Below, one piece after another: positions 19,777 through 29,073 of a DNA stretch of 33,643 nucleotides; position 1 is the first letter of the stretch, and every line of letters begins with the position of its first letter. Origin of the DNA: Basidiobolus meristosporus CBS 931.73 (lineage: Eukaryota > Basidiobolomycota > Basidiobolomycetes > Basidiobolales > Basidiobolaceae); the NCBI GenBank assembly GCA_002104905.1, contig MCFE01000816.1:1-33643 (forward strand), in the 5' to 3' direction. Under the pieces are notes generated by a model. That model saw only the letters and a program-made list of their open reading frames with translations. It was not told where the DNA came from and did no database searches. Made by a program: the position numbers and the translations under genes.

Positions 19777-22700
19777 ATGTCATCAAGTGAATGCCCATTC
19801 AAACCAGTCTCCGACGACCAGACATCGGCAGCCGCCAAAGCACATCAAGGGGGCAAGAAATCTAGAGTCGTTGTCGTAGCATTCTCTGGGCAAGATGTCG
19901 AGAAGAATGGGATCATCATCAGGCCACAAGATGGATGGGATATGGAAGACGTGAAGCAATATTGTGGCACGAAAATGAACATTCCCGCGTATCAAATGAT
20001 CGAGTTTTCCGACGAGGAGGGCCAAAAAATCGGCTCCTTCAATGAGCTGATCGAGAATGGTGTGGCATACATCCAAGGAAATGAGTCGTGCCATCTTGAA
20101 ATCCCTGCCCCACCCACTAGTATATTCTTTGGCACACTCCCTCAGCTTTTGCCAGACATCCCAGGATCTTTGAGACGCTTCTTCGCCGAGTACGATAGCC
20201 CGTTGCTGGAGATTTATATGTTTTCGACTAGACTGTTAGTCACGAATCATCCAAGCATTGCTGAGGTGTTTACTCAGGAGAGTGAGTACTTCACCAAGAA
20301 GATCACACAGCCGTTTGCTGAAGTGAAGGCGATCGGCGGCGAAGGCCTTTTCACTACTAGCTCCGACGAGAAAGTATGGAAGCTTGCTCACAAGCTACTC
20401 ATCCCCGCGTTCTCTTCCACGGCCATGAAGGCTTACATCGAGGAGATGGGCATCTTGGCTTTGAAACTCTCCAAGGTTTTTGACCAGTTCAAGGCGGATG
20501 AGCCTTTCCTCGTGACTGATTGGATGACTCGAATCACCTTTGAGACTATAGGGATGGTTGGGTTTGGTTACGATTTTGGGTTGATTAATTCGAAAGACTC
20601 GCCCCTGCATCCTTTCATCGATGCCATGTCGTTTTGCATGACGCAGTTGCGCACAAGGTCCAGCCGCTCGCAATATTGGAAGAAATTGCCTATTTGGTCC
20701 AATTACAAGTTTGACGAAAATATGGACCTGATGAAAAATATCGTTGATGAGGTGATAACACAGCGCAAAAAGGACCCCTCAGCCAGCGGTAACACCTCCG
20801 ATCTTCTTGGATTTATGCTGGAGGCCCGTGACAAAACCACTGGGGAAAAGTTATCAGATAGCGTCATCCGAGACCAGGTAGTAACCTTCCTGATTGCTGG
20901 CCATGAAACCACCTCAAACACGTTGTCCTGGTGTCTATATTTGCTTGCGAGACACCCAGCAGTTCTAAACAAGGTGCTCCAGGAGGTGGTAAATGCAGGA
21001 ATCACTGGCAACGAACCGCCCACTGGTGCGCAAGTCTCTCAGCTCAAGTATATTGGCCAGGTGTTGAAAGAAACGCTAAGAATGTATCCTCCGGTCTCGG
21101 CAATCCTCAAGTATTGTACAAAGGACTGTGTTCTACCATTTGGGTACAAAATTGAGAAGGATACTGCTGCTCAAATAAGCATTTACTCACTGCACCACAA
21201 CCCCAAAGTATGGCCTGAGCCTGAAGTCTTCAATCCTGATAGATTTAGCCCAGCCGAAGAGGCAAAGCGATCGCAGTACGCATGGCTGCCATTCTCCACA
21301 GGTCCACGCGCCTGCATTGGGATGCAATTCGCCTTGCAAGAAGCTAAAATCATCTTGGCGATAATACTGAGTAAATTTGAGTTCCATTTAATGGATGACG
21401 AGCCAGTCCACTACAGTAGCTCTGCGCCTACAATGAAGCCAGAGAATTTGTACATGAAGGTCACTCATAGGACGGAGCTGCCTAAAGCAACCTCGCAGCC
21501 ACCCTCAGATTCGTCTACCCCAAGGACTGAGCTGACTGCCCCGTTGAATGCGGAGAAACTCCCCCTATCGGATAATCTCCCTAAGCTCACGATTCTGTTT
21601 GGCTCGAATATGGGCCTCTCTGAAGAATACGCAAATAAGGTTGCTAAGAGTGCCGTTGATCTTGGATTTAAAGATGCACAAGCACTTCCCTTGGACGAGT
21701 GGGACGTCTTGAAGACCGGTAAATACGAGGAGCAGGAAATCAAAGACGAGAAAGAAAGGCCGATAGTTTTCGTTATAACAAGCACGTACAATGGGCTCCC
21801 ACCGGATAACGCACAGGACTTCGATAAATTCATTAGTGCTAAAAGGGAGAAGGCAGACGAGCCATTGAAGGGACTTCGCTATACGGTATTCGGCTGTGGA
21901 AACAAACAATGGCGAACATATCAAGCATTCCCTGCCAAAGTTGATGAAGCTTTGGGACGATTGGGTGCAGACCAGATATTCCCTGCTGGAGCCGGAAATG
22001 CAGATGGCGATATTGATGCAGATTTCCTGGAGTGGATCGCAAAAATGTATACCTCCTTGCTGGGAGACTTAGGAATGGAAGGCTCTAAGCTAAGCAGTCT
22101 AGGGAGCACAACCTCGCAAGATCCTACTGTGGGTGTGTCTTTACGATACATCTCTCCTGAGCACCAATCGGAGGTTAAGAACGCTCAAAACAATATCAAT
22201 GACTCACCTCAAGCCCGTATAATCACAAACAGGGAGCTTCAACACTTTGAGAAAAGCCACCGCAGCACTCGTCATATTGAAGTCGAACTCCCCGAAGGTA
22301 CAGAGTTCCAAGCCGGGGATCATTTGGAGATTTCTCCTGAAAACGATGCCGACCTAGTTGAGAAAATCGCCCTTTCGTTTGGTTATGCACTAGAGGCAGC
22401 CTTTGAAGTAAATATCGAGAACGCCAAATCACTCAGCTCTCGCTCATTAGCGGCAGTCATCAAAGGACCATGCACCATCAGAAACGCCCTCACCTATTAT
22501 GCCGACTTGTTGGCTGCACCTTCGCGTCAGTTCCTTGGCGTATGTGTCTCGGCCATTTCCGAAGAATACCCCGAGTTAGAGAAGGATTATTTGGAGAAAA
22601 TATGCCAAACCGGAGAGGAGGGAAATCGGGTTTACGGATGTTTCATAAAGAAAAATCGAACCTTGCTGGACTTGATTCAGAACTATCCGATGATTAAGAA

Positions 22701-23421
22701 GCTTGATTTCCTGGCATTTCTGTGCGCGATGCCGGTAATGTCCAAGAGAAGATATTCCATTGCCAGCAGTCCCTACGTCACCAAGAATATAGCCCATGTA
22801 TGTGTGGGAGTAGTTGAAGATGTGGGAGAGGAAAACAAGGTTTACAACGGTCTTTGTTCTAGTTTCCTAGCTAGGTCAGAGCCTGGCAGTAACATCCGTG
22901 CCAGTGTTATTCCGGCCAAGGCAGTATTCCATTTGCCAGAAGACCCGGCCATTCCTGTGATCATGGTTTGCGCAGGTACTGGGATAGCCCCCTTCCGTGG
23001 ATTCCTTGAAGAGCGACAACACAATGGGTTTAAGTCCATCAAAAAAGGGGGTAAATCCAACACCCACTTGTTCTTTGGCTGCCGCTCCCCTGAGCATGAC
23101 TATATCTATCAAGACGAGCTCGAGGGATTTGTTAATGACGGGACACTTGATGGATTGCATCTCACTTTCTCTCGAATTGGCAATGCCAGGAAGTATGTGC
23201 AACATGAGCTGCTTAGTGCCGCCTCACTGATATGGGATCTCTTGCACAACCAGAAAGGTGCGTTCTACATTTGCGGATCAGCTTCCGGAATGGCCAAGGA
23301 TGTCTCTGTTACCCTTCTGTCGATTATCAAGCAGATTGGTGGGATGAATGATCAAGAAGCGAACGAGTATTTCCAGAAATTGCAGGCGGATGGTAAATAC
23401 AATGAGGACGTTTGGGGCTAG
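19777..23421 (+). CDS. Self-sufficient cytochrome P450-reductase fusion, CYP505 type, with N-terminal ubiquitin-like domain
   Basis: NADPH-dependent monooxygenase with its own reductase. CYP505 (P450foxy) relatives hydroxylate fatty acids near the omega end. The gene is a single exon of 1214 residues. Residues about 29-108 form an extra domain (SRVVVVAF, GWDMEDVKQYC, QMIEFSDEEGQKIGSFNEL, NGVAYIQGNE) that looks like a doublecortin/KHA-type ubiquitin fold. Known CYP505 proteins are about 1060 residues and lack it. P450 domain, about 115-600: I-helix AGHETTS (374-380), ETLR (432-435), heme loop FSTGPRACIG with Cys513. FMN domain from about 605: FGSNMGLSEEYA, then TSTYNGLPPDNA and FGCGNKQW. FAD/NADPH part: RRYSIASS (991-997), CAGTGIAPFRGF (AGTG 1066-1069), FYICGSASGMAKDV, and a C-terminal VWG. 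The FMN phosphate loop has Leu614 where Thr is usual. The frame extends upstream to 19681, but the TATA box at 19732 favours the ATG at 19777. Confidence 0.95.
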   Translation: MSSSECPFKPVSDDQTSAAAKAHQGGKKSRVVVVAFSGQDVEKNGIIIRPQDGWDMEDVKQYCGTKMNIPAYQMIEFSDEEGQKIGSFNELIENGVAYIQGNESCHLEIPAPPTSIFFGTLPQLLPDIPGSLRRFFAEYDSPLLEIYMFSTRLLVTNHPSIAEVFTQESEYFTKKITQPFAEVKAIGGEGLFTTSSDEKVWKLAHKLLIPAFSSTAMKAYIEEMGILALKLSKVFDQFKADEPFLVTDWMTRITFETIGMVGFGYDFGLINSKDSPLHPFIDAMSFCMTQLRTRSSRSQYWKKLPIWSNYKFDENMDLMKNIVDEVITQRKKDPSASGNTSDLLGFMLEARDKTTGEKLSDSVIRDQVVTFLIAGHETTSNTLSWCLYLLARHPAVLNKVLQEVVNAGITGNEPPTGAQVSQLKYIGQVLKETLRMYPPVSAILKYCTKDCVLPFGYKIEKDTAAQISIYSLHHNPKVWPEPEVFNPDRFSPAEEAKRSQYAWLPFSTGPRACIGMQFALQEAKIILAIILSKFEFHLMDDEPVHYSSSAPTMKPENLYMKVTHRTELPKATSQPPSDSSTPRTELTAPLNAEKLPLSDNLPKLTILFGSNMGLSEEYANKVAKSAVDLGFKDAQALPLDEWDVLKTGKYEEQEIKDEKERPIVFVITSTYNGLPPDNAQDFDKFISAKREKADEPLKGLRYTVFGCGNKQWRTYQAFPAKVDEALGRLGADQIFPAGAGNADGDIDADFLEWIAKMYTSLLGDLGMEGSKLSSLGSTTSQDPTVGVSLRYISPEHQSEVKNAQNNINDSPQARIITNRELQHFEKSHRSTRHIEVELPEGTEFQAGDHLEISPENDADLVEKIALSFGYALEAAFEVNIENAKSLSSRSLAAVIKGPCTIRNALTYYADLLAAPSRQFLGVCVSAISEEYPELEKDYLEKICQTGEEGNRVYGCFIKKNRTLLDLIQNYPMIKKLDFLAFLCAMPVMSKRRYSIASSPYVTKNIAHVCVGVVEDVGEENKVYNGLCSSFLARSEPGSNIRASVIPAKAVFHLPEDPAIPVIMVCAGTGIAPFRGFLEERQHNGFKSIKKGGKSNTHLFFGCRSPEHDYIYQDELEGFVNDGTLDGLHLTFSRIGNARKYVQHELLSAASLIWDLLHNQKGAFYICGSASGMAKDVSVTLLSIIKQIGGMNDQEANEYFQKLQADGKYNEDVWG

Positions 23422-23456
23422 AATCGGAATCGGAATCAGAATCGGAATCAGAATGC
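23421..23456 (+). repeat. Short GAATCG/GAATCA tandem repeat
   Basis: About six hexamer units of GAATCG or GAATCA directly follow the P450 stop codon. It is probably a simple-sequence tract in the 3' UTR. Confidence 0.7.
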
Positions 23457-24666
23457 AATCCGCCATGCTTCGGACAACCTATTTCTAAATCACATCATTT
23501 CTTGTCAGCAACATGCGTATAGCCGAGTAACGTGTCGTAGTAAATGCTATAAACGCTCCGATCTTCCTCAACCAACCCTTTCATGCCATCGCAATAAAAG
23601 TAAGATGATTGGGCTTTTGATCTCAGGAGGACTGCTATAGTGAACCATTTAGAGAGTCAGGGATTACATGGTTACGAGTTTAATTACTGACTAGTGGAGC
23701 TTCCTAAAAAGGGTGTTTGAGATAAGATCTTATTTAATACTGGTGTATCCAGAGAGAGATATATATCAGTGTTTCGATTCGAGGGAGGATCACTGGAATA
23801 TATATGTACATGCTGCCTAGTCATCGCCCCAACAGCCAATGCTTTCTATTAATACCACCATGCCAGGATCAATGTCGACGACAATTAGCCTGGAGTTTGT
23901 GCCCCCAAATAAGGGAAGCCTGTTACTTGCCATTGTCACAGCATCCAAATAATCGTGTCTACGAATTGCCGGATACCATGTATCTTCTCTTTGAGCCACA
24001 CCACAGCCCGACACGCTGTTGTTATGTAGGAAGGGGCCATTAGCAGTCTGGGACTCAGCTTCGATGTCAGGATGATTCAGGTTAACCGTAGTGTCGATGT
24101 CTATCTGATCCTGTTTCGATGTAAATCTACCTCGGATTGTCGCCATTTAATGTGGACCAATTCCATGCGAATCCAGTACATGTTGAGCTCCCCATTGCTA
24201 TTTGGCCAAGAAGCACATGGTTCCATTATCACCACATCTCCGGTAGGTAGGGTTGGATATCATGGCTGATCGGCAAGAGTGGTGACGGAGAAGACTGAGG
24301 AAGTAATGGCGAATATTTATCGGGGTTCACGTATATGGAAGTCCATCTCTATATCAGGCAGTGACAAGGGGCTCAATCTAGCTACGCTTTCATCAATAGT
24401 TGAATGCGAACCACGGACGCACTCTCAATCGGCCGATTTTATTTGACAGGAGCGCAGATTGTTTTTGCGAGTACAGGTTGAGTAAGGCAATTAGGAATCG
24501 CTCACCCTCACCATTAACATAAATCTCCAATCTCAGCTGGTAATGCGGCAGCAGCACACACTTGTGGAATAGATCATGATTTGCTATCACGATGGCGCGC
24601 GGATAAATGGTAACAGTTATGAAAACTGAGTTGACCATTTTGGAAGGAACTTATCGGACTTGAACA
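23457..24666. other. Intergenic region between P450 and arrestin-like genes
   Basis: I see no supported gene. The minus-strand frame 23817-24146 and others have no known domain. Confidence 0.45.
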
Positions 24667-24674
24667 TATAAAAG
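24667..24674 (+). promoter_or_regulatory. TATA box of arrestin-like gene
   Basis: TATAAAAG, 64-71 bp upstream of the ATG at 24738. Confidence 0.55.
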
Positions 24675-24737
24675 TCCGCACAGGGCCATTGGGTGTGCAC
24701 TCATCTGCCAAAGACTCCCGAGCTCCATCCATTCATA

Positions 24738-25754
24738 ATGAGACCAAAGCTTGAAATCCAATTGGACCAGGATACTTTCTACAAGAGGGAGTTCGAAGAC
24801 GACATCCCTTCCATCCTCCAAGGAAAGCTCGTCTTCCGCCCATCTTCTTCGATCAAAGTTGTGTACATAACCTTAAGCTTTCGTGGTAAGCTGACTATGA
24901 GCAGAGGTTTCCAAACCACTCGTAGGTCCCTTTTCGAGCACACATGGGTATTTCATCCCAATGCCGGAGCTGCTGTATTCAATGCTCAGCAATATATGTA
25001 CGATTTCGCCCTCCCTTTACCTAGCGACCTTCCGGAATCATGCATTGCGGACTATGCCAGAGTGGAGTACGACCTAAAAGCCACGGTGGAAACCCCCCTA
25101 TTTCACCCCAACATCAGAGCTGACAAGGCGGTATTCATCCACAGAAACAGCAGCCATTTGCTTTCTATGGTGTACAATACCCACATCCAGAATTCCTGGA
25201 AAGAAATGCTTGACTACGAGGTATTCATCCCCAGTCATGAGTATAATCCGGGAGATAGTCTCCCTATCGCTTTGAGGCATGTGGTACTAGATCCAAAATG
25301 CAGGCTTACGAGTGTCTGGGCTGGCCTGAATGAGAAAACCACCTACAACAAGGCTGATGGGAGCCCCGGCGATGATGCTGGTTGCGTGAAAAAGTGGTTG
25401 CATACTACGTCTGCCGAGATTCGTCAGGGAAGTAAACAGAGCCACCTTCCACTAATCGTTCCAAAATCCAGCAAAGGCGTCCACTTCGATTCAAGTACAC
25501 CTTATGTGGAGGTGTCCCATAATATTTATACTAGAATCGAAGTGGAGGTAGATGGGAGAATCGAACAGATCCGATCGATACTTCCGATCTGTGTAGTCCG
25601 CCATACGATGGGCTCGGAAGCATGTGGCGACACCCAAGTATTTGAGCCATTACCTACATATGAAGTTGTACAGTTCGACTCCCCACCGACATATACCACG
25701 AGTAAATGTGTTACGGCCCCACAAGCCGAAGCGCCACTTATATATATTCAATAG
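24738..25754 (+). CDS. Arrestin-domain (ART-like) trafficking adaptor
   Basis: Alpha-arrestins bridge membrane transporters to Rsp5/Nedd4 ubiquitin ligases for endocytosis. This gene is a single exon of 338 residues, starting at the ATG of MRPKLEIQL. The frame is open upstream, but only from non-ATG codons and into the TATA box at 24667. The N-terminal arrestin half has KLEIQLDQDTFYKREFED, GKLVFRPSSSIKVVYITLSFRGK, then YDFALPLPSDLPESC and ARVEYDLKATVE. The C-terminal half has YNPGDSLPIALRHVVLDPKCRLTSVWAGL and YVEVSHNIYTRIEVEVDG. Near the C-terminus are SPPTY (PPxY at 316-319), the WW-domain ligand used to bind Rsp5, and a variant LPTY at 305-308. It is compact, lacking the long tails of many yeast ARTs. 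The cargo cannot be told from sequence. Confidence 0.88.
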   Translation: MRPKLEIQLDQDTFYKREFEDDIPSILQGKLVFRPSSSIKVVYITLSFRGKLTMSRGFQTTRRSLFEHTWVFHPNAGAAVFNAQQYMYDFALPLPSDLPESCIADYARVEYDLKATVETPLFHPNIRADKAVFIHRNSSHLLSMVYNTHIQNSWKEMLDYEVFIPSHEYNPGDSLPIALRHVVLDPKCRLTSVWAGLNEKTTYNKADGSPGDDAGCVKKWLHTTSAEIRQGSKQSHLPLIVPKSSKGVHFDSSTPYVEVSHNIYTRIEVEVDGRIEQIRSILPICVVRHTMGSEACGDTQVFEPLPTYEVVQFDSPPTYTTSKCVTAPQAEAPLIYIQ

Positions 25755-26997
25755 GAAGCCAGCTGGTGCAAGGCTTCCATCCATGTTCATTTATGTATGT
25801 ATATTCTAATTGACCTGTGTGTGGATCACAACTACACTACCAAAAATAAATTGGCAAACATTTCGTTTATTCATAACAACCCACCAGAGCTGGTTCTAGA
25901 ATTACCGTAACTTTTGTTTCGCTTATCCATGCTAGGTGGAGGCCTTACATCAGGCATCTTAGTATACATAACAATGGATACGACGCTGCTTTCCAATATT
26001 GCTTCGTTCCGTCAAGTCAGGCTTGTCCAGTGATGGCAATGACTGCTTGCGGCAATCAGCATCCATCAAGGGCAGTTTCTGGGCATCTTGCTTGCTACAA
26101 GCGAGTAAGGGATACCCTAGATACAAACCCATAACATGTCTCGGTAGAAGCACAGTTGATCACGCTTGCTCTTTAATTCAATTCCCGGATTGGGGGCGTT
26201 CAATGGAGCTCGTTCATCTTTTTCTCTGAAAACCGAGCCCTGATTATGCATACATGGGATTATAGCGTGCAAACCGTTCGTCACAATACGTGTCGAGCCA
26301 CAGTATCATCTTGACATTTGGTGACAGCGGATCCTGACAGTGTAAGGGTGTAGATTGCTACCAGGGTGCTACGTATAGGTTATCCTGTTTCAAGCAATAA
26401 TATGCACACGGGAACGAGCAAAAAATTAACCTGATCTGGGGTTTGTAGACTGAGTAATTGCGTTGTATTTTGCTGAATACAGGTCTAAATGGAGCAGAGT
26501 GAACCTGCATCCTATCAAAACCAGCGATTTGTAGTACAGACTGTAAGGGATATCGGAATCTATCATCATTGCCAATTCCAAATCCTGTTGCTCCTTAAGG
26601 GGCAAATGGAACATACCATTGTTCAAGGTAAAGGATTTGCTATCCAGAACCCTTAAGAATTGAATTTCTAGTTCATCTCAACCTACCAGAACGGTTTTCA
26701 CCAAAAAAGTTGAGCATCCTCACAATAATGGAGGAGATCAAAGGCTATAGAAAATATGACTCCGGCTACTAAGGATATTATTAACAACGGTAGAAAAGGC
26801 ATCTGTCCATTTCCATTATCAGAGGGCTCTATGGCAAGGTTCAGATGCTAGCAGGGCAGCCCCCAGGCAATAATTATAGATATCATTCCTTGAATATCTC
26901 ATGGAGGTGTTTATATGGTCTTCTGGTAGATCAAGCCTGCTTACCGCTAGTTGGTACTCTATCTCATATCATTGCTAACAATGTTTTACTGCACTAT
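25755..26997. other. Transition to subtelomere, no gene seen
   Basis: No supported gene. The frames at 25959-26229 and 26426-26626 have no recognisable domain. The sequence becomes AT-rich toward the first telomere-like motif at 26998. Confidence 0.45.
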
Positions 26998-27090
26998 GGG
27001 TAGGGGGGTGACAATTGTTGTAAAAATTTGTAATTCCACCTAAATATTCACCTTAGTAACTTAGATCATTACCTACAAATCTTAGGGTTA
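26998..27090. repeat. Innermost telomere-like motif and repeat segment
   Basis: GGGTAGGGGGG at 26998-27008 is a degenerate telomere-type junction. It is followed by an 80-bp AT-rich segment that resembles 17130-17222, then TTAGGGTTA, which leads into the next element. It may be the remnant of another telomere-inserted element whose family I cannot identify. Confidence 0.5.
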
Positions 27091-27589
27091 GGGGGGAGAT
27101 AGTCACCAAAAGGTTAAATCTTTATTTCAGTTGAAACAAAGAAGCCAGTGCTACTATTGTAGCTTTGATACAAGAGTGTGTAGCTGAGGGGAATTTGTAG
27201 GTAAGTTTACAAGAAGTGATGATAGTTCTTCAGTGCTCAAGACACTGTTCAGGGGGAAGGGGGGTAGCAAGAGGGGTAAGAATGATTTGTGAACAACATT
27301 AATGAGGGGAATGTGATAAGGATTGATATTCATCATAAAGGGAGTGTGCTGCTGCAGATATTGCTGCCAAAGGTCTGTCAAGTACTTCAGGTAGGCCAGC
27401 TTGGGTTTTTCTGACTGCAGAATAAATTCAGCAAACTTCTTGACTTCAGGATCTCCAAGAATAGTTCTCCAGCAGGAGCCAGGTGTTGTGTGGTGTGTTC
27501 TCTTCCAGGCCTTAATCAGTGGGTTGTTGCAGTTGTAAAGTCTGAGGTATAATCTGGTTCTAAGGTAGAGAAGTCTGATCTTATAGGGC
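27091..27589 (-). mobile_element. LINE A, 5'-truncated telomeric non-LTR retrotransposon
   Basis: A 499-bp 3' fragment nearly identical to the 3' end of LINE E (30366-30865). Its 3' end sits at the centromere side and joins TTAGGGTTAGGGGGG (27082-27096). At its 5' end homology to E stops at 27589, and TTAGGGGGG of the next element follows at once. The 3' tail has the shared AAATAAAG stem; the second stem has one mutated position (TTAACC for TTCACC). All elements in this array have the same orientation. Confidence 0.9.
27154..27589 (-). pseudogene. Fragment of LINE ORF2 C-terminus
   Basis: About 145 codons of the region after the reverse transcriptase (RLLYLRTRLYLRLYNCNNPL, QQYLQQHTPFMMNINPYHIP, ending TLVSKLQ). 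They are in frame and almost identical to the end of the ORF2 of LINE E. The frame is open up to the truncation point, but it lacks the RT and endonuclease and has no function of its own. Confidence 0.85.
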
Positions 27590-28125
27590 TTAGGGGGGAG
27601 GAAAGTCACCAAGTGGTGAAATCTTTATTTACTTATGACAAGTATCTAAAGAAGCCATGTTAATCTGAAGTAATTCCTAGAAAGCTAGGTCTGAGAGATA
27701 TCTTCCTGGTAAGCCAGGTCTGAGAGTTGAGAAGCTGAGTGGTACTATATTTCCTAGTTAGCTAGGTCTGAGAGAGGTTTCCTGGAAAGCCAGGCCTGAG
27801 AAGTGAGAATCTGAATATATCTGAGCTAAGTTATACTGGTTTGCGGTAGCTGAATTGTGGCCAGAATAGCCAGTAGACTGGGGGAGCTGAGATGAATATC
27901 TGGGCGATCACTGGCCAAATTTACTAGGCAAATCTGGCCAATTAGCATTTCAAGGATTTCAGCCAATCAAAGCCTTTACTTTGCCCAATGGTTGATCAAG
28001 CCATCTCCCAATGAGCACACATCAATTTTGTTAATCAAATTTTTGCTGGATCCAGGATTTGAACCTACAACCATGGGTATGGAAGGGTTAGGGATAACCA
28101 CAAGGCTAAGTGTTCTTGGTTCAAC
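27590..28125 (-). mobile_element. tRNA-derived SINE, copy 1
   Basis: A 536-bp element read on the minus strand. The head has a pol III A box TAGCCTTGTGG (28098-28108, 10 of 11 to consensus) and a perfect B box GGTTCAAATCC (28055-28065), 43 nt apart as in tRNA genes. About 17 nt precede the A box. The body contains four short hairpins at 27677-27795. The last 70 or so nt have the same tail as the LINEs: GGCTTCTTT, AAATAAAGATTTCACC, GGTGACTTTCC and a C-run. There is no TTTT on the transcribed strand, so no internal pol III terminator. No protein frame is present. A second copy is at 32910-33424. Confidence 0.88.
28055..28065 (-). promoter_or_regulatory. RNA polymerase III B box of SINE copy 1
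   Basis: GGTTCAAATCC on the minus strand, an exact match to the GGTTCRANTCC consensus. The paired A box is at 28098-28108. Confidence 0.8.
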
Positions 28126-28139
28126 TTAGGGTTAGGGGG
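28126..28139 (+). repeat. Interstitial telomere repeat between SINE copy 1 and element C
   Basis: TTAGGGTTAGGGGG. It marks the junction of the SINE 5' end with the 3' end of the next element. Confidence 0.85.
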
Positions 28140-28225
28140 ATGATCATCACCAAAGGGTGAAATCTTTATTTAAATAATAAATAAAGAAGCCAAGTTTGCA
28201 TATGAATATCTGAGATGCAGGAAGC

Positions 28226-29026
28226 CTACAAGATAAACTTGGACTTTGCTGTATCCCAAATATCCTCAATATCAAAGTCTAGAGGAGAGTGTAGCAAGAC
28301 TGCTTGTTCACTGTAGTATTTCTTGAGGAAGTTTGTGACTTGAAGGGAAGGAGAGTTTTTCAACAAGCTGGTAAATCTTTTGAGGAGTTCTTTTTCCAGA
28401 GAGAATGGCACAAAGAGTGGAATGTCTAAATGATGTCTGAATATATGCTCTGAGAGCTCCCAATCCAGCATATTTTTGACTTCTTCTGTAAAATCTTCAA
28501 CAATATCTTTGTCAAGAATAACTTCCAAGAGATCCCTGGCAATGTACTGAATGTTAATAATCTTAGGCATATGAATACCTAGGTCCTTGAGGTAGTTTCT
28601 TTGTTCTGATATTGGGAGATATCCTGCATTTCTGAAATAGCAAACAGCCCAGTTGGCAGTAAGAGGAGTATCAGGGCTGACAGGGAATCTTCTTCTGGCT
28701 TTAGAGTGCACTGGCTTAGGAGACTGTCTTGATGGAAGGGCAGCTGGTTTTGGATGAGCTTGAACTGCTTGGGAGTAGGTCTGAGTACAAGTAGTAGAAG
28801 TTCCTGGTTGCTGAGAATTTTCAGATTGACTGGATGAAGAGCTAATTGAGGGGTTGCAAGGTAAGGAAGAAGATGAAAGAGAAGTGGAGAGGGCTGGGTG
28901 AAGTTCAGAAAGAGTTTTAAAAAGAATTTGGATCTGAGATTTCAACATTGAGTTTTCAGCTTCAAGAAGAGAAACTCTTTGTTCAAGGTAAGAGGTCTGT
29001 AAAGAGTGAAAGTTGGGTAAAGACAT
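28226..29026 (-). CDS. Retrotransposon ORF1-like protein with leucine zipper
   Basis: Intact frame of 266 residues, ending 86 nt before the element's 3' end. Leucines at 14, 21, 28 and 35 form a perfect heptad series (LEQRVSL-LEAENSM-LKSQIQI-L), predicting a coiled coil for self-association. A Ser-rich stretch (about 47-75) and a basic patch SKARRRFP (about 108-115) follow, and the C-terminal half looks globular. This layout (coiled coil, linker, basic region) is what LINE ORF1 RNA chaperones show, though I see no zinc knuckles and cannot assign an RRM by eye. Assignment rests on its position inside an element with the LINE tail. Confidence 0.6.
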   Translation of the reverse strand: MSLPNFHSLQTSYLEQRVSLLEAENSMLKSQIQILFKTLSELHPALSTSLSSSSLPCNPSISSSSSQSENSQQPGTSTTCTQTYSQAVQAHPKPAALPSRQSPKPVHSKARRRFPVSPDTPLTANWAVCYFRNAGYLPISEQRNYLKDLGIHMPKIINIQYIARDLLEVILDKDIVEDFTEEVKNMLDWELSEHIFRHHLDIPLFVPFSLEKELLKRFTSLLKNSPSLQVTNFLKKYYSEQAVLLHSPLDFDIEDIWDTAKSKFIL

Positions 29027-29073
29027 GGAAGTAGTTAATAAGAAGAAAGGAGTAGTTGGGGTGGGAGGGTGGG

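Noticed and set aside
27677-27795. Hairpin repeats as a CRISPR array
   Set aside because: Spacing is irregular, units are 14 bp, the context is a eukaryotic SINE, and no cas genes exist here.
28055-28125. Genuine tRNA gene at the SINE head
   Set aside because: A and B boxes are correctly spaced, but acceptor and T stems do not pair well and the sequence continues into a repeated SINE body with a LINE tail.
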